41,701 nucleotides of DNA from a virus, in IMG/VR virus record IMGVR_UViG_3300025728_000006, positions 1 through 41,701 of that record. One strand, given 5' to 3'. The position numbers were made by a program, and so were the translations under genes. The notes under the pieces were generated by a model. The model worked only from the letters and a program-made list of their open reading frames with translations. It made no database searches and was not told where the DNA came from. Within the stretch, counting starts at the first letter, position 1. Each line of letters opens with the position of its first letter. This document shows, piece after piece, positions 1 through 7,101 of the stretch.

Positions 1-127
1 CCCGTTCCACCAGCCAACGAACCCGACAATCATGGATACCACCCACGTGATGTAGGCGTTCCAGGCGTCAGTGATCATGCCGATGAACCCGTTCCAGAGT
101 TCAACGATCCAGTTCGCGAATCCGCCC
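1..127. repeat. Terminal direct repeat, left copy (circular assembly overlap)
   Basis: Bases 1-127 are identical to 41575-41701. Both copies lie in the tape measure gene, and the reading frame continues across the join when one copy is removed. The length of exactly 127 equals a common maximum assembler k-mer, so this is most likely the overlap of a circular assembly graph rather than a physical terminal repeat. The k-mer reading is inference. Confidence 0.93.
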
Positions 128-1572
128 CAGATCTGGTTCCACCACACAACAAAGCCGTCAATGATCTCAACGCACCAGTTGATGAACCCGCCCCACACGA
201 CAGAGATCCAATTCACGACGGTGTCCCAGTTCATGACCAGCAGCACAATCGCCGCGATCAGGGCCATCACAGCAACAACTATCCAGACCAGAGGGAAACC
301 GTAAAGTGACGTGTTGAGGAGCCATTGGACAACCGTCCACGCCTTGATCACGTCGATGATGGTCTTGATGACCGTGAACGCTGTCATGGCCGCTGAGACC
401 GCCCAGATCAGGCCAGCGAACGCCGCCAGCGCCAACACCACAGGGCCAAGGGTTGGCGCCCATTCCTTCAGGTTGTCGATGATCGGCTGCAGGGTCGGGA
501 GCATCTTCTCACCGATGGCCGACATGGACTGTTCCGCGCTGCGCTGGAAACTCGCCCAGCCGCCCTTCGCGGACCCACCAAGAGTGTCGTCCAGTTCGGC
601 CGCTTTGCCTTCCATGGAGTCGAAACCGTCACCCATGGGGTCGATGCTGTTCAGGAACTTCGGGATCTCGTTGACCGACAGGTCCTCAAGCGGTGTCCCG
701 AAGAGGGCCAGCGCAGCCTGGGACTGCGCAACAGGGTCTGTCATTCCGGTCAGGCCTTGGATGATGTCATTGAAAGCTGTCTTGGCGGTGTCGCCACCGG
801 CCAGAAGCTTCTCCGTCATGCCCTTCTGGTCCATGCCGAGGGCCTTGTACGCACCACCGGTGGCCGTGGACATGTCCGTTGCCCGGATCGTGAACTCTTT
901 CAGAGCGTCACCGGTCTTGTCGATGCCGTACATGCCCTTTTCGGAGGACCGGACCAGCAACCCCATGGCGTCTTCACCCTTGATACCAAGGGTGGACATA
1001 AACGGGGCGTACTCGTCCACGGCGTCCATGATGTCTTCGCGGACGTTCTTCGGGACCATTTGCAAGGTGCCAGCCAGCAGGTCCGCTGCCTGTTTGGCGT
1101 CTTTCGCGATCCCGGAAGTGATCATCTGCCCGGCCACTTGCGCGGTCCGGCCAGCGTCGAGCTCGAAAGCGGACGCGAGGTTCAGGACGTCCTTCGTGAC
1201 AGCCTGGATGTCTTCGGAGGATTTGTTCTTCATGCCCCGGATGGAGGACATAACGCCTTCGACGGCGCCGTTGACCTCTTCGAGGGAGGAGCCGTAGTTG
1301 TCAGCGTAGAGCTTCCCCGCGGCGGTGCCTGCGGTGGCGGACTGTTCTTTGGTCAGGCCCAGTGAGGCGGCCATCTTCTTGTTCAGGACCTCAGTGTCAG
1401 CAGCGGACATCAGACCCGACGTCAAAGCCGTGGCAGCGGCAACGCCTGCAGCCGCGCCGGCTACCTGCCACTTCTTCGAGCCCAGCTTGTCGAACGCGGA
1501 ACCGATCGCCTTCTCGAACGGTCCCGCGTCGAGGTCGAGGTATCCCGTCAGTTCACCAATCGAAAGTGCCAA
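1..1572 (-). CDS. Tape measure protein, N-terminal 524 codons (continues at 41574)
   Basis: This is the first part of a 766-residue tape measure protein that sets tail length and passes into the host envelope during injection. The start is TTG at 1572, preceded by GGAGG. The portal gene has a very similar start context. Residues 1-340 are Ala/Gly-rich and helical, with early text like LTGYLDLDAGPFEKAIGSAF, typical of siphovirus tape measure proteins of the TP901 type. A hydrophobic block follows near residues 350-430. After that comes a tryptophan-rich repetitive region with recurring W-N-G/W-G-G-F units. Position 1 is a codon boundary and the next codon begins at 41574. The gene follows the frameshifted chaperones, as expected. 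At 766 residues it predicts a short tail, about 110 nm at 1.5 Angstrom per residue. Confidence 0.93.
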   Translation of the reverse strand, partial: MALSIGELTGYLDLDAGPFEKAIGSAFDKLGSKKWQVAGAAAGVAAATALTSGLMSAADTEVLNKKMAASLGLTKEQSATAGTAAGKLYADNYGSSLEEVNGAVEGVMSSIRGMKNKSSEDIQAVTKDVLNLASAFELDAGRTAQVAGQMITSGIAKDAKQAADLLAGTLQMVPKNVREDIMDAVDEYAPFMSTLGIKGEDAMGLLVRSSEKGMYGIDKTGDALKEFTIRATDMSTATGGAYKALGMDQKGMTEKLLAGGDTAKTAFNDIIQGLTGMTDPVAQSQAALALFGTPLEDLSVNEIPKFLNSIDPMGDGFDSMEGKAAELDDTLGGSAKGGWASFQRSAEQSMSAIGEKMLPTLQPIIDNLKEWAPTLGPVVLALAAFAGLIWAVSAAMTAFTVIKTIIDVIKAWTVVQWLLNTSLYGFPLVWIVVAVMALIAAIVLLVMNWDTVVNWISVVWGGFINWCVEIIDGFVVWWNQIWGGFANWIVELWNGFIGMITDAWNAYITWVVSMIVGFVGWWNG

Positions 1573-1590
1573 GACGGGCCTCCTATGTAG

Positions 1591-2288
1591 TTATGTGCCG
1601 TGCTTGCCGGTCTTCTTGGGTGGGAAAAGCTTCCGCTGCAGCCTTGACTCAACGGACAGCAACCCGGAGATCCGGACGGCCAGCCACCGCCACGTCCGCC
1701 GCTTCAGTATCCCGGAATCAATATCGATCCCGGCGTCCTGCAAGTCGGCTTCGATGAGGTTCCAGTGGGTGAGTATCTTCGCCCAGGTCAGGCCCCCGGT
1801 TTCGGCGTGGCCTTCCGGGTAGTCGTACCACTCCGAGAGGCCCGTTTCTGGGTCGAATTCTCCGCGCCCGTACGGGTCCGGGTCTCCGTTCGGCGCGCCG
1901 CCCTGTTCGGCGCTGGTGCTTTTCCCCCCGACGCCCAATACGCTGCAGCGAAGGTGTCACCGTAGACGGCGTGGAAGATGACATACAGGGCCGAGAGTTT
2001 GAGCTGAGCAAACTTCACCCCGTCAGCCATCATCAGATCGTGGGCGGGGCCGAGGGCCTCCCGGTAGAGGTCCTTCTCCGCTGCGTCGTTGAGTACTTCC
2101 TCATCATCAGCGGACGGGCTGTATTCCGCGCCAGCATCAGAGGCCTTCTTAGCCTCAGCGGCTACTTCCATGAGTGCCTGGAAGCGAAGGCCGAGCTCAG
2201 CGCTAATAGACTCAACTTCGTACACTTTGCCGCGGATCGGCAGTTTGTGGGTGTCGTTGAGGACATCCTGCAGGTCTTTCAATGCCAT
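1591..2288 (-). CDS. Tail assembly chaperone, long form made by -1 frameshift
   Basis: This is the GT-type fusion of the chaperone pair that lies just upstream of the tape measure gene in most long-tailed phages. Translation begins with ATG at 2288 and reads 123 codons. It slips back one base at GGGAAAA (1920-1926) and continues for 109 codons to the stop at 1591, giving about 232 residues. The downstream part is acidic and then basic, ending KKTGKHGT. It has no convincing start of its own. The fused protein normally coats the tape measure protein during tail assembly at low stoichiometry. Frame arithmetic and the slippery site are seen directly. The function follows from the lambda G/GT model. 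Confidence 0.88.
1788..2288 (-). CDS. Tail assembly chaperone, short form
   Basis: This is the unshifted product, 166 residues, from ATG at 2288 (MALKDLQDVL). It is G-like: a folded N-terminal part, then an Arg/Thr-rich tail beginning around residue 125 that is read only without frameshifting. The reading frame is open further upstream, but that would run into the hairpin behind the major tail gene. ATG 2288 fits the family better and sits near GGAGACC. It works with the long form in tail assembly and is expected to be the major product. Confidence 0.85.
   Translation of the reverse strand: MALKDLQDVLNDTHKLPIRGKVYEVESISAELGLRFQALMEVAAEAKKASDAGAEYSPSADDEEVLNDAAEKDLYREALGPAHDLMMADGVKFAQLKLSALYVIFHAVYGDTFAAAYWASGGKAPAPNRAARRTETRTRTGAENSTQKRASRSGTTTRKATPKPGA
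1920..1926 (-). promoter_or_regulatory. Programmed -1 ribosomal frameshift site
   Basis: On the minus strand the heptamer is GGGAAAA, within a longer G6A4 run, in the form X XXY YYZ with zero-frame codons GGA AAA. A -1 slip enters exactly the frame that encodes the downstream chaperone half. The lambda G-T site is the closely related GGGAAAG. Confidence 0.9.
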
Positions 2289-2326
2289 TATGGTCTCCAA
2301 GGTTTTTCCAAGGGGTGTGGTGGTGA

Positions 2327-2362
2327 CCGTGCCCGCCCGCCCTTGGAAACGGGCGGGCACGG
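2327..2362 (-). other. Stable hairpin after the major tail gene
   Basis: A perfect 12-bp stem CCGTGCCCGCCC / GGGCGGGCACGG (2327-2338 and 2351-2362) lies just behind the major tail stop codon. There is no U-run after it, so it is more likely an mRNA 3' stabiliser or weak attenuator than a full terminator. Confidence 0.75.
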
Positions 2363-2368
2363 GGTCTA

Positions 2369-3073
2369 TTAGTTGCGGGTGAACGACACGGCAGGGGCGG
2401 ACGTGTAGCCGGTACCACCGTTGGTGACATCGACGTCGACAACCTTGCCGCCAGCCACGGAGGCCGTTGCAACCGCACCGGTACCGCCGCCACCAGTGAA
2501 TACCACTGTCGGGGCCACGGTGTAGCCGGTACCACCGTTGGTGACCTGCACGCCCGTGATCGCGGATCCCGTGCGCAACGCAGTGGCGGTAGCGTTCAGG
2601 TTGGCCGGGACCGTGGAGGTGTAATCTTCCAACCCGCCGCGGCCGGTCAGGGTGAACCCTTCGGTCTGCAGGTCGGTCTTCGGACCACCATTCGCGGACG
2701 TCGAAGCGTCAGCAAGGCCCTTCTTACCGGCGCCGCTGATCTTGTTGTACGCCCGCCAGTGAACGAAACCAGCCTCAAGCGCACCTTGGCCAGCGGTGCG
2801 GATGATCTCCTGTCCGGGATCGGATGGGTACCCGCCACGGGGGAGCTTGTACGTGCCCTCCAGTGTGTAAGAGAGGCCGGTGGCGATCTGGGAACCCCAC
2901 TCGTCGCCGTCGTAGTCGCCGTCGTCTTCGAGGTTCTTCTCAGCGACCGGGGGAGTGAACTCGGTGATACCGCGAACCGAGACGTAGTCTGTCGGTTCCG
3001 TGCCGTCCGTGTAGGCGGCGACTTCAAGGGCCCAGTCAGAGAGCTTGCCGGGCGTGATGCTTGCTGTGGTCAT
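2369..3073 (-). CDS. Major tail protein with Gly-rich C-terminal repeats
   Basis: This 234-residue protein (ATG at 3073) is the tail tube subunit by position, between the tail terminator and the frameshifted chaperones, and by its N-terminal pattern of a short strand-rich domain with LSDWALEVA and YTLEGTYKLP. The last about 65 residues contain two copies of a VTNGGTGYT-xAPxVxFT unit separated by a Gly/Ala linker. This looks like a surface-exposed appended beta domain decorating the tube. The two copies are also close at DNA level (26 identical bases at 2403-2428 and 2520-2545), pointing to a recent internal duplication. Confidence 0.87.
   Translation of the reverse strand: MTTASITPGKLSDWALEVAAYTDGTEPTDYVSVRGITEFTPPVAEKNLEDDGDYDGDEWGSQIATGLSYTLEGTYKLPRGGYPSDPGQEIIRTAGQGALEAGFVHWRAYNKISGAGKKGLADASTSANGGPKTDLQTEGFTLTGRGGLEDYTSTVPANLNATATALRTGSAITGVQVTNGGTGYTVAPTVVFTGGGGTGAVATASVAGGKVVDVDVTNGGTGYTSAPAVSFTRN
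2403..2545 (-). repeat. 26-bp direct repeat in the major tail gene
   Basis: Bases 2403-2428 recur exactly at 2520-2545, 117 bp apart, both encoding VTNGGTGYT. This is the DNA trace of the tandem C-terminal domain units. Recombination between copies would remove one unit in frame, because 117 is a multiple of three. Confidence 0.85.
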
Positions 3074-3082
3074 GGTGTGCTC

Positions 3083-3508
3083 CTAGTCTTCCCGGTTGGG
3101 CCCGGGGCGGGTGAGTTGGATGTAGTAGTTGGATGTGGTCTCTAACCGGTTGTTGGCGTCCGGTCCGAGGTTCGCGCCGGACTGGTGCCAGATCCGGACA
3201 ATGGGGATCCCGCCCCAGACAACGTTCCCGAGGTCGTGGAGGGTGTCGAAGCAGGCGTCCGAGATGTCCTTGCCAGATGCGCGGTCGTTGGGTTTGCCCC
3301 TTATGCGGAGCTGCACACCGACGATGGAGTCTGTGGTGGCGTCGTCCTGGACGGGGTAGGCGTTGATGGCGATGGCCTTGTCAGGGGCTTGGGGGAGGAC
3401 GTCGGAGACGATCAGGACATCAGTGGTGGTGGCGCCGCTGGTTTTGCCGATGCCGGCGGCCACCAGACAGGCTGCTGTTTGTTCGATCAGGGTTTTATTG
3501 AAGCCCAT
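3083..3508 (-). CDS. Tail terminator protein
   Basis: The protein has 141 residues, ATG at 3508. It resembles the family annotated as minor capsid protein from bacteriophage / tail terminator. An N-terminal helix (MGFNKTLIEQTAACLVAAGI) is followed by a strand-rich region with VQLRIRGKPNDRASG, and it ends YYIQLTRPGPNRED. It caps the growing tail tube and forms the interface with the head connector. The order connector, stopper, gp10-like, terminator, major tail protein is the conserved siphovirus order. Confidence 0.75.
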   Translation of the reverse strand: MGFNKTLIEQTAACLVAAGIGKTSGATTTDVLIVSDVLPQAPDKAIAINAYPVQDDATTDSIVGVQLRIRGKPNDRASGKDISDACFDTLHDLGNVVWGGIPIVRIWHQSGANLGPDANNRLETTSNYYIQLTRPGPNRED

Positions 3509-3853
3509 CTACAGTTCCCCCTTGATCGCCTTGGCGATGATCTTGCCCACCGTGTCCGCTTCGGCGTTGAACGCGTTCTCCAAGTACTTCGGCTCCCTGC
3601 CCGAGTCATGCTGAAGGTGCATGTCCTCGTGCTGCTTGACCGCGTACGGGGTGTCATAGGAGACAGCACCGCGCAGCTTCTTCTCATCAACGGATGCCAC
3701 CCCGGAACGTGTCAGGGTGCCTTCCTCGATGGGAACGCGTTTGTTCGCTTCCCCAAGGACATGTTCACCGGCGAGCGCTAGCCCGCGTGCGGCGCCCTTC
3801 TTAGACCGGATCAGCACGTTCTTGTTCGGTTTGAACGCCCAGGACTTGCCCAT
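3509..3853 (-). CDS. HK97 gp10-like tail-completion protein
   Basis: The protein has 114 residues, ATG at 3853. It contains ALAGEHVLGEANKRVPIEEGTL, the typical helix plus VPxxxGxL signature of gp10-like proteins, then YDTPYAVKQHEDMHLQH and EPKYLENAF, also common in this family. It probably acts at the head-tail junction. Its start overlaps the stop of the upstream gene by one base, suggesting translational coupling. Confidence 0.77.
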   Translation of the reverse strand: MGKSWAFKPNKNVLIRSKKGAARGLALAGEHVLGEANKRVPIEEGTLTRSGVASVDEKKLRGAVSYDTPYAVKQHEDMHLQHDSGREPKYLENAFNAEADTVGKIIAKAIKGEL

Positions 3854-4176
3854 CAGGTCAGCACGATCTGCAGATGGTCCGGCAGGCCCAGTGTCCCGGA
3901 GTCCGCGTCACCGCAACTGATCACGGTGGCGTCCCGGTCCGGGAGGTGCACGATGGACTCCGGCACGAACTTGGGCTTGTGGGTTTTGTCGAACACCCAC
4001 AGAGTCGTTTCGGACACCACCTGATCGCCGCCCGCCGAGCGGACGAGTTTGCGGGTGTCGTCCTTGAAGCACGGGACTGGGCCCGACGTCGGCGCGTACT
4101 CAGTGCCGAACATGCCTTCACCGGTCCACGTGTCCACCGTGACCGTGTGCTGAAGGAACTCATCGAACTCACTCAC
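3853..4176 (-). CDS. Head-tail stopper (connector) protein
   Basis: The protein has 107 residues with a GTG start overlapping the preceding stop (GTGA). Its compact beta content (HTVTVDTWTGEGMFGTEYAPT, then CFKDDTRKLVRSAGGDQVVSETTLWVF) resembles small SPP1 gp16-type stoppers that close the connector after packaging. The assignment rests on position, size and general pattern rather than a decisive motif. Confidence 0.68.
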   Translation of the reverse strand: MSEFDEFLQHTVTVDTWTGEGMFGTEYAPTSGPVPCFKDDTRKLVRSAGGDQVVSETTLWVFDKTHKPKFVPESIVHLPDRDATVISCGDADSGTLGLPDHLQIVLT

Positions 4177-4595
4177 AGGATCACCACCTCACCGCCGAGA
4201 AGCTCAGCATCCGCAAGGATGTACCAAGCCTCCGGGCTCAGCGTCCCGGCAGCGTCGGCCCGTGCCTGCGCTGTGGACACGTAAGTGCTGTACTGGATCG
4301 ACGCCCCACCAATGGATTTTGAGGCCGCTAGAGGGGCAACACCGCCCGCACCAAGGGAAGGGTCAATGTTCTGATCCACCCAGAACTTCACCTGAGCGCA
4401 TGTGGCGTCACGGAACGCGTCCCGCACCATAGGAACGGAAGGGTAACCTTCACTGTCGGTGGCGTACACGGCCGCCCTGGTTTCCTGCCTGACGAGCCCA
4501 GATGCGGAGCGGAGGAGGCTTGCAGCGTTGACCACCAGCGGGGACCCGTCACCGATCCAGTCCTGCACTTCGGCTTCGGTTGCGTAGATTCTCAC
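4173..4595 (-). CDS. Head-tail adaptor (connector) protein
   Basis: The protein has 140 residues with a GTG start at 4595. The N-terminal YATEAEVQDWIGDGSPLVV leads into helices with LLRSASGLVRQETRAAVYATDSEGYP and VRDAFRDATCAQVKFWV, a pattern seen in gp6/gp15-like adaptors. It would bind under the portal ring. Position directly before the stopper gene supports this. Confidence 0.7.
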   Translation of the reverse strand: MRIYATEAEVQDWIGDGSPLVVNAASLLRSASGLVRQETRAAVYATDSEGYPSVPMVRDAFRDATCAQVKFWVDQNIDPSLGAGGVAPLAASKSIGGASIQYSTYVSTAQARADAAGTLSPEAWYILADAELLGGEVVIL

Positions 4596-4612
4596 TGCAA
4601 GCCCCTCCCGCT

Positions 4613-5206
4613 TTATTCGGTCTTCTCAGTGAACAGGTCGCGGATCTGCCGCTGGCCGAGGCCTTCGAGCTCCTCCGGGGTCTTGCCCTGGGTGAGTGCG
4701 TACTCGTGCCACACCTCAGTGGAGGCGTTCCCCGCGGGTGCTTCCACGCCAGTGACAGGTTCACCGTTGGTGGACTGTTCGGTGTGTGCGGTTTCGGAGG
4801 CGTCCTGCTTGTCCGTGTCATCAACATGGACGTCGCCGGCCTTCACCGGGCGGACACCCTGCGATGCGTGGATCTCCGGAGAGACCACATTCGGGCCGTG
4901 AGGGTTACCCTCGTCGCCGAGCTTGCCCGCGTTCGTCGGGGCGAGGAAGTCACCGGGCTTGGGATCCACGGCAGCATCCCGCAACGGGGTGCCGATCTGC
5001 TCCAGCGTCTGCACGCGTGGATCAGCCGGGGCCGGTACCTCCGGGACCTCAGCTTCGTGGTCGATGCCGTACCCGGCGCCGATCAGGTACTGGCGGACAC
5101 CGGTAGGCAGCTTCTCAACTTCCGCGGTGCCGTTCTTGAACTCCAACACGGTATCGCCGTATCGGTCCGTGGCCGTGTAATCCTTGGCTGGTGCGTTGAT
5201 CTTCAT
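4613..5206 (-). CDS. Structural-region protein of unknown role, downstream of capsid
   Basis: The protein has 197 residues, ATG at 5206, with GGGAGGG upstream. The first about 55 residues look folded (TATDRYGDTVLEFKNGTAEV, LPTGVRQYLIGAGYG). The middle is acidic, proline-rich and low in hydrophobics. The end TPEELEGLGQRQIRDLF resembles a short SAP-like or Rho-N-like helix pair. It might be a head decoration or head fibre protein given its place between major capsid and adaptor, but nothing proves that. Confidence 0.6.
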   Translation of the reverse strand: MKINAPAKDYTATDRYGDTVLEFKNGTAEVEKLPTGVRQYLIGAGYGIDHEAEVPEVPAPADPRVQTLEQIGTPLRDAAVDPKPGDFLAPTNAGKLGDEGNPHGPNVVSPEIHASQGVRPVKAGDVHVDDTDKQDASETAHTEQSTNGEPVTGVEAPAGNASTEVWHEYALTQGKTPEELEGLGQRQIRDLFTEKTE

Positions 5207-5230
5207 GATGCCCTCCCTGGGCGGTTGGGT

Positions 5231-5263
5231 TGGTGCGGGCCACGGGTGAGGCGGCCCGCACCA
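5231..5263 (-). other. Stable hairpin after the major capsid gene
   Basis: A perfect 11-bp inverted repeat TGGTGCGGGCC / GGCCCGCACCA sits between the capsid stop (5277) and the next start. It has no U-run. It resembles the hairpin behind the major tail gene, so the two most abundant virion proteins both carry a 3' stem-loop. Confidence 0.75.
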
Positions 5264-5276
5264 GTCAACGGGGTGG

Positions 5277-6278
5277 TTAGGCGACCTTGATGTTGCGGAA
5301 CACGCCCGCAGCCTTGGTCTTCTTCAGCACCACAGCGGCCGGGCCGAGCTCAGCCTCACCGGTCTTCACAGCACCAGCGGTGGTGAAGTCCGGCAGCCAG
5401 TTACGGACCAGCGGGCCGGGAGTGGACACGGCGTGGAAGCCGTCCAGGCCGAAGCGGACCGCGTACAGGTCACCAAGGCCGGTGATGTTGCCGCCAGCAC
5501 CGCCGCCGTCAGCGTCACGGGTTGCCGTGGTCAGGACGTCAGTGTTGGAGCCGTCCTTGGTGCCCGGGTCGATCAGCGGGATGCCGTTGTACGCGTTGAC
5601 CAAGCGCCCGAAAGCGTCCGTGGTCTTCTCGTACTGGTCAGCCCACATCGCTAGGCGCTTGAACATGGACAGGACCTTCTTGGGTCCGTAGATCGCGTCC
5701 GGGCGTTCGTCCAGCAGGGACAGCCACGCGTCAATCTGTTCGATTTCCGCGATGGCCTCAGCCTTCGTGTCCACCGTGGTCCAGTCACGGTAGCCCGTGG
5801 TGGTGCCGTTGGACAGGGGCAGGTACTCGGTGGTGGTGCCGGTGAGGACCTTGTTCAGGCCGTCGAAGCCGTTGGCGTCCACAGCGGTGTCACCGTTGAA
5901 CACGGCGTCGTTGAACTTAGCCGAGGTGGCCTTCAGCAGTTCCCGCATCTGGAACGTGGTCTCACGCGCCTGGCCGACAGCGTCAAGGACACGGTCGATC
6001 TGGAACGAACCACCAAGCGGCTTGAGGTCCACCGAGGCGCGGACCTTCGTCGCTTCGGTGGGCGTGTACTCGGAGTTGATCGCACGGAACGCGGCGCCAC
6101 GCTGGGTGAGCTGCCGAGTGTACGTGTAGGTGAGGGTCGCGCCCCCACCAGCGGGAGAGACCGCGTCATCGAACGTGAGACGGTTCATGATGTCGTTGGA
6201 CTTCTGGAACTCATCGATGATCTGGATATCGACGGCGTCAGTGACGTTGAGCTTCGCCTGGGCGAGTGTTACGGGCAT
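5277..6278 (-). CDS. Major capsid protein (HK97 fold, predicted)
   Basis: The protein has 333 residues, ATG at 6278. It begins with an N-terminal helical arm (LAQAKLNVTDAVDIQIIDEF) followed by features usual in actinophage HK97-fold capsids: RASVDLKPLGGSFQIDRVL (E-loop and spine helix region), NDAVFNGD, LDERPDAIYGPKKVLSMFKR, and a C-terminal AVRFGLDGFHAVSTPGP strand. It follows the scaffold gene directly. No N-terminal delta domain or linked protease is seen, so assembly probably uses the separate scaffold protein. Confidence 0.9.
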   Translation of the reverse strand: MPVTLAQAKLNVTDAVDIQIIDEFQKSNDIMNRLTFDDAVSPAGGGATLTYTYTRQLTQRGAAFRAINSEYTPTEATKVRASVDLKPLGGSFQIDRVLDAVGQARETTFQMRELLKATSAKFNDAVFNGDTAVDANGFDGLNKVLTGTTTEYLPLSNGTTTGYRDWTTVDTKAEAIAEIEQIDAWLSLLDERPDAIYGPKKVLSMFKRLAMWADQYEKTTDAFGRLVNAYNGIPLIDPGTKDGSNTDVLTTATRDADGGGAGGNITGLGDLYAVRFGLDGFHAVSTPGPLVRNWLPDFTTAGAVKTGEAELGPAAVVLKKTKAAGVFRNIKVA

Positions 6279-6295
6279 TGCATGCTCCTAAGGGG

Positions 6296-7033
6296 TTAGC
6301 GGGCCATCTTCTTGGTGATGGCTTCTTCGAGGGTGGTTGGTTGCTTTGCGCCCTCTCCGGACCCGCCGGTGAAGTCTGCGCCACTCTGTCCGGCCGCCCG
6401 GGCCAGTCGGAGTTTGGGGTTGCCATCCAGTTCGGCTTTCACAAGAGCGTCCAGCTTGCTTGTGAAGTCCTTGGCGGATGGGTCTAGCTCTTTGAGGCTG
6501 CCCTTGCGGGCCAGCACTGCATCGAGCAAGTCTGCGTCGGCGCCCGCTTTCGCGGCTGCCTTGTCCAGCGCACGCTCTATTTGGAGGGTGCGGATGGTGT
6601 CGTCCTTGGCTGTCAGCGCCTGGGTTAGGGCTTCAGCGGTCGGTTTCTCTTCGGGCTTGGCGTCCGGGTTGAGTGCTTTCTGGATGGCTGCGAGTGTCTT
6701 CGCGGCCATGCGCTCGTCCCCGTCAGCCTTGCGAAGGTCGGTGATGAGCTTCTGCGCGGCGGGTGGGAGGGACTCAACCTTGCCGTCCCACTCAGTGGTC
6801 TTGGGTGGTTCGTTGCCTGCCGGCGGTGTTGCTGGGGGAGTCTCACCAGCCGGGGGCGCGGCAGGAGGCGTCTCTCCGCCAGCCGGGGGAGTCTCGCCAG
6901 CGGGAGGTGTTTCCCCGCCCGCGTTGGCGTTCATCTGCGCGTCACCGAACTGTGCACGCCGGTAAGCGAACAAGGCCTCCAGCCCGCCCGGTGCGGTGAG
7001 GTCGATGCCGTGAATAGTGCGGTTCTTCTTCAA
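6296..7033 (-). CDS. Capsid scaffolding protein
   Basis: The protein has 245 residues. I chose TTG at 7033 because GGAGG lies five bases upstream; another TTG at 7045 is less well placed. Residues about 30-75 are a low-complexity GETPPA/PPAG repeat. Then come long charged helices rich in Ala, Lys, Asp and Glu (LITDLRKADGDERMAAKTL and onwards), typical of coiled-coil scaffolds. The position between minor capsid protein and major capsid fits. A terminator just upstream would make scaffold and capsid expression partly independent of the packaging genes. Confidence 0.83.
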   Translation of the reverse strand: MKKNRTIHGIDLTAPGGLEALFAYRRAQFGDAQMNANAGGETPPAGETPPAGGETPPAAPPAGETPPATPPAGNEPPKTTEWDGKVESLPPAAQKLITDLRKADGDERMAAKTLAAIQKALNPDAKPEEKPTAEALTQALTAKDDTIRTLQIERALDKAAAKAGADADLLDAVLARKGSLKELDPSAKDFTSKLDALVKAELDGNPKLRLARAAGQSGADFTGGSGEGAKQPTTLEEAITKKMAR

Positions 7034-7054
7034 GGTGCCCTCCAAGGTGGCATG

Positions 7055-7081
7055 AAAAAAGCCACCGCGTGGGCAGTGGCT
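7055..7081 (-). terminator. Intrinsic terminator inside the head operon
   Basis: The minus strand reads AGCCAC, a ten-base loop, GTGGCT, then a run of T (forward A6 at 7055-7060). It lies between the minor capsid gene stop and the scaffold start. Its flank gcatgaaaaaagcc is identical to that of the tail-region terminator at 37649-37672. Confidence 0.78.
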
Positions 7082-7101
7082 TGAATGGTTTGGTTTGTGG
7101 T

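Noticed and set aside
1-127. Physical short terminal repeats of the virion DNA
   Set aside because: Length equals a standard assembler k-mer, the repeat is inside a gene, and packaging ends are expected near terminase. An assembly overlap is simpler.
311-1297. Plus-strand reading frame of 328 codons at the left end
   Set aside because: It is antisense to the tape measure gene, which is open at the contig edge and continues in frame from the other end.
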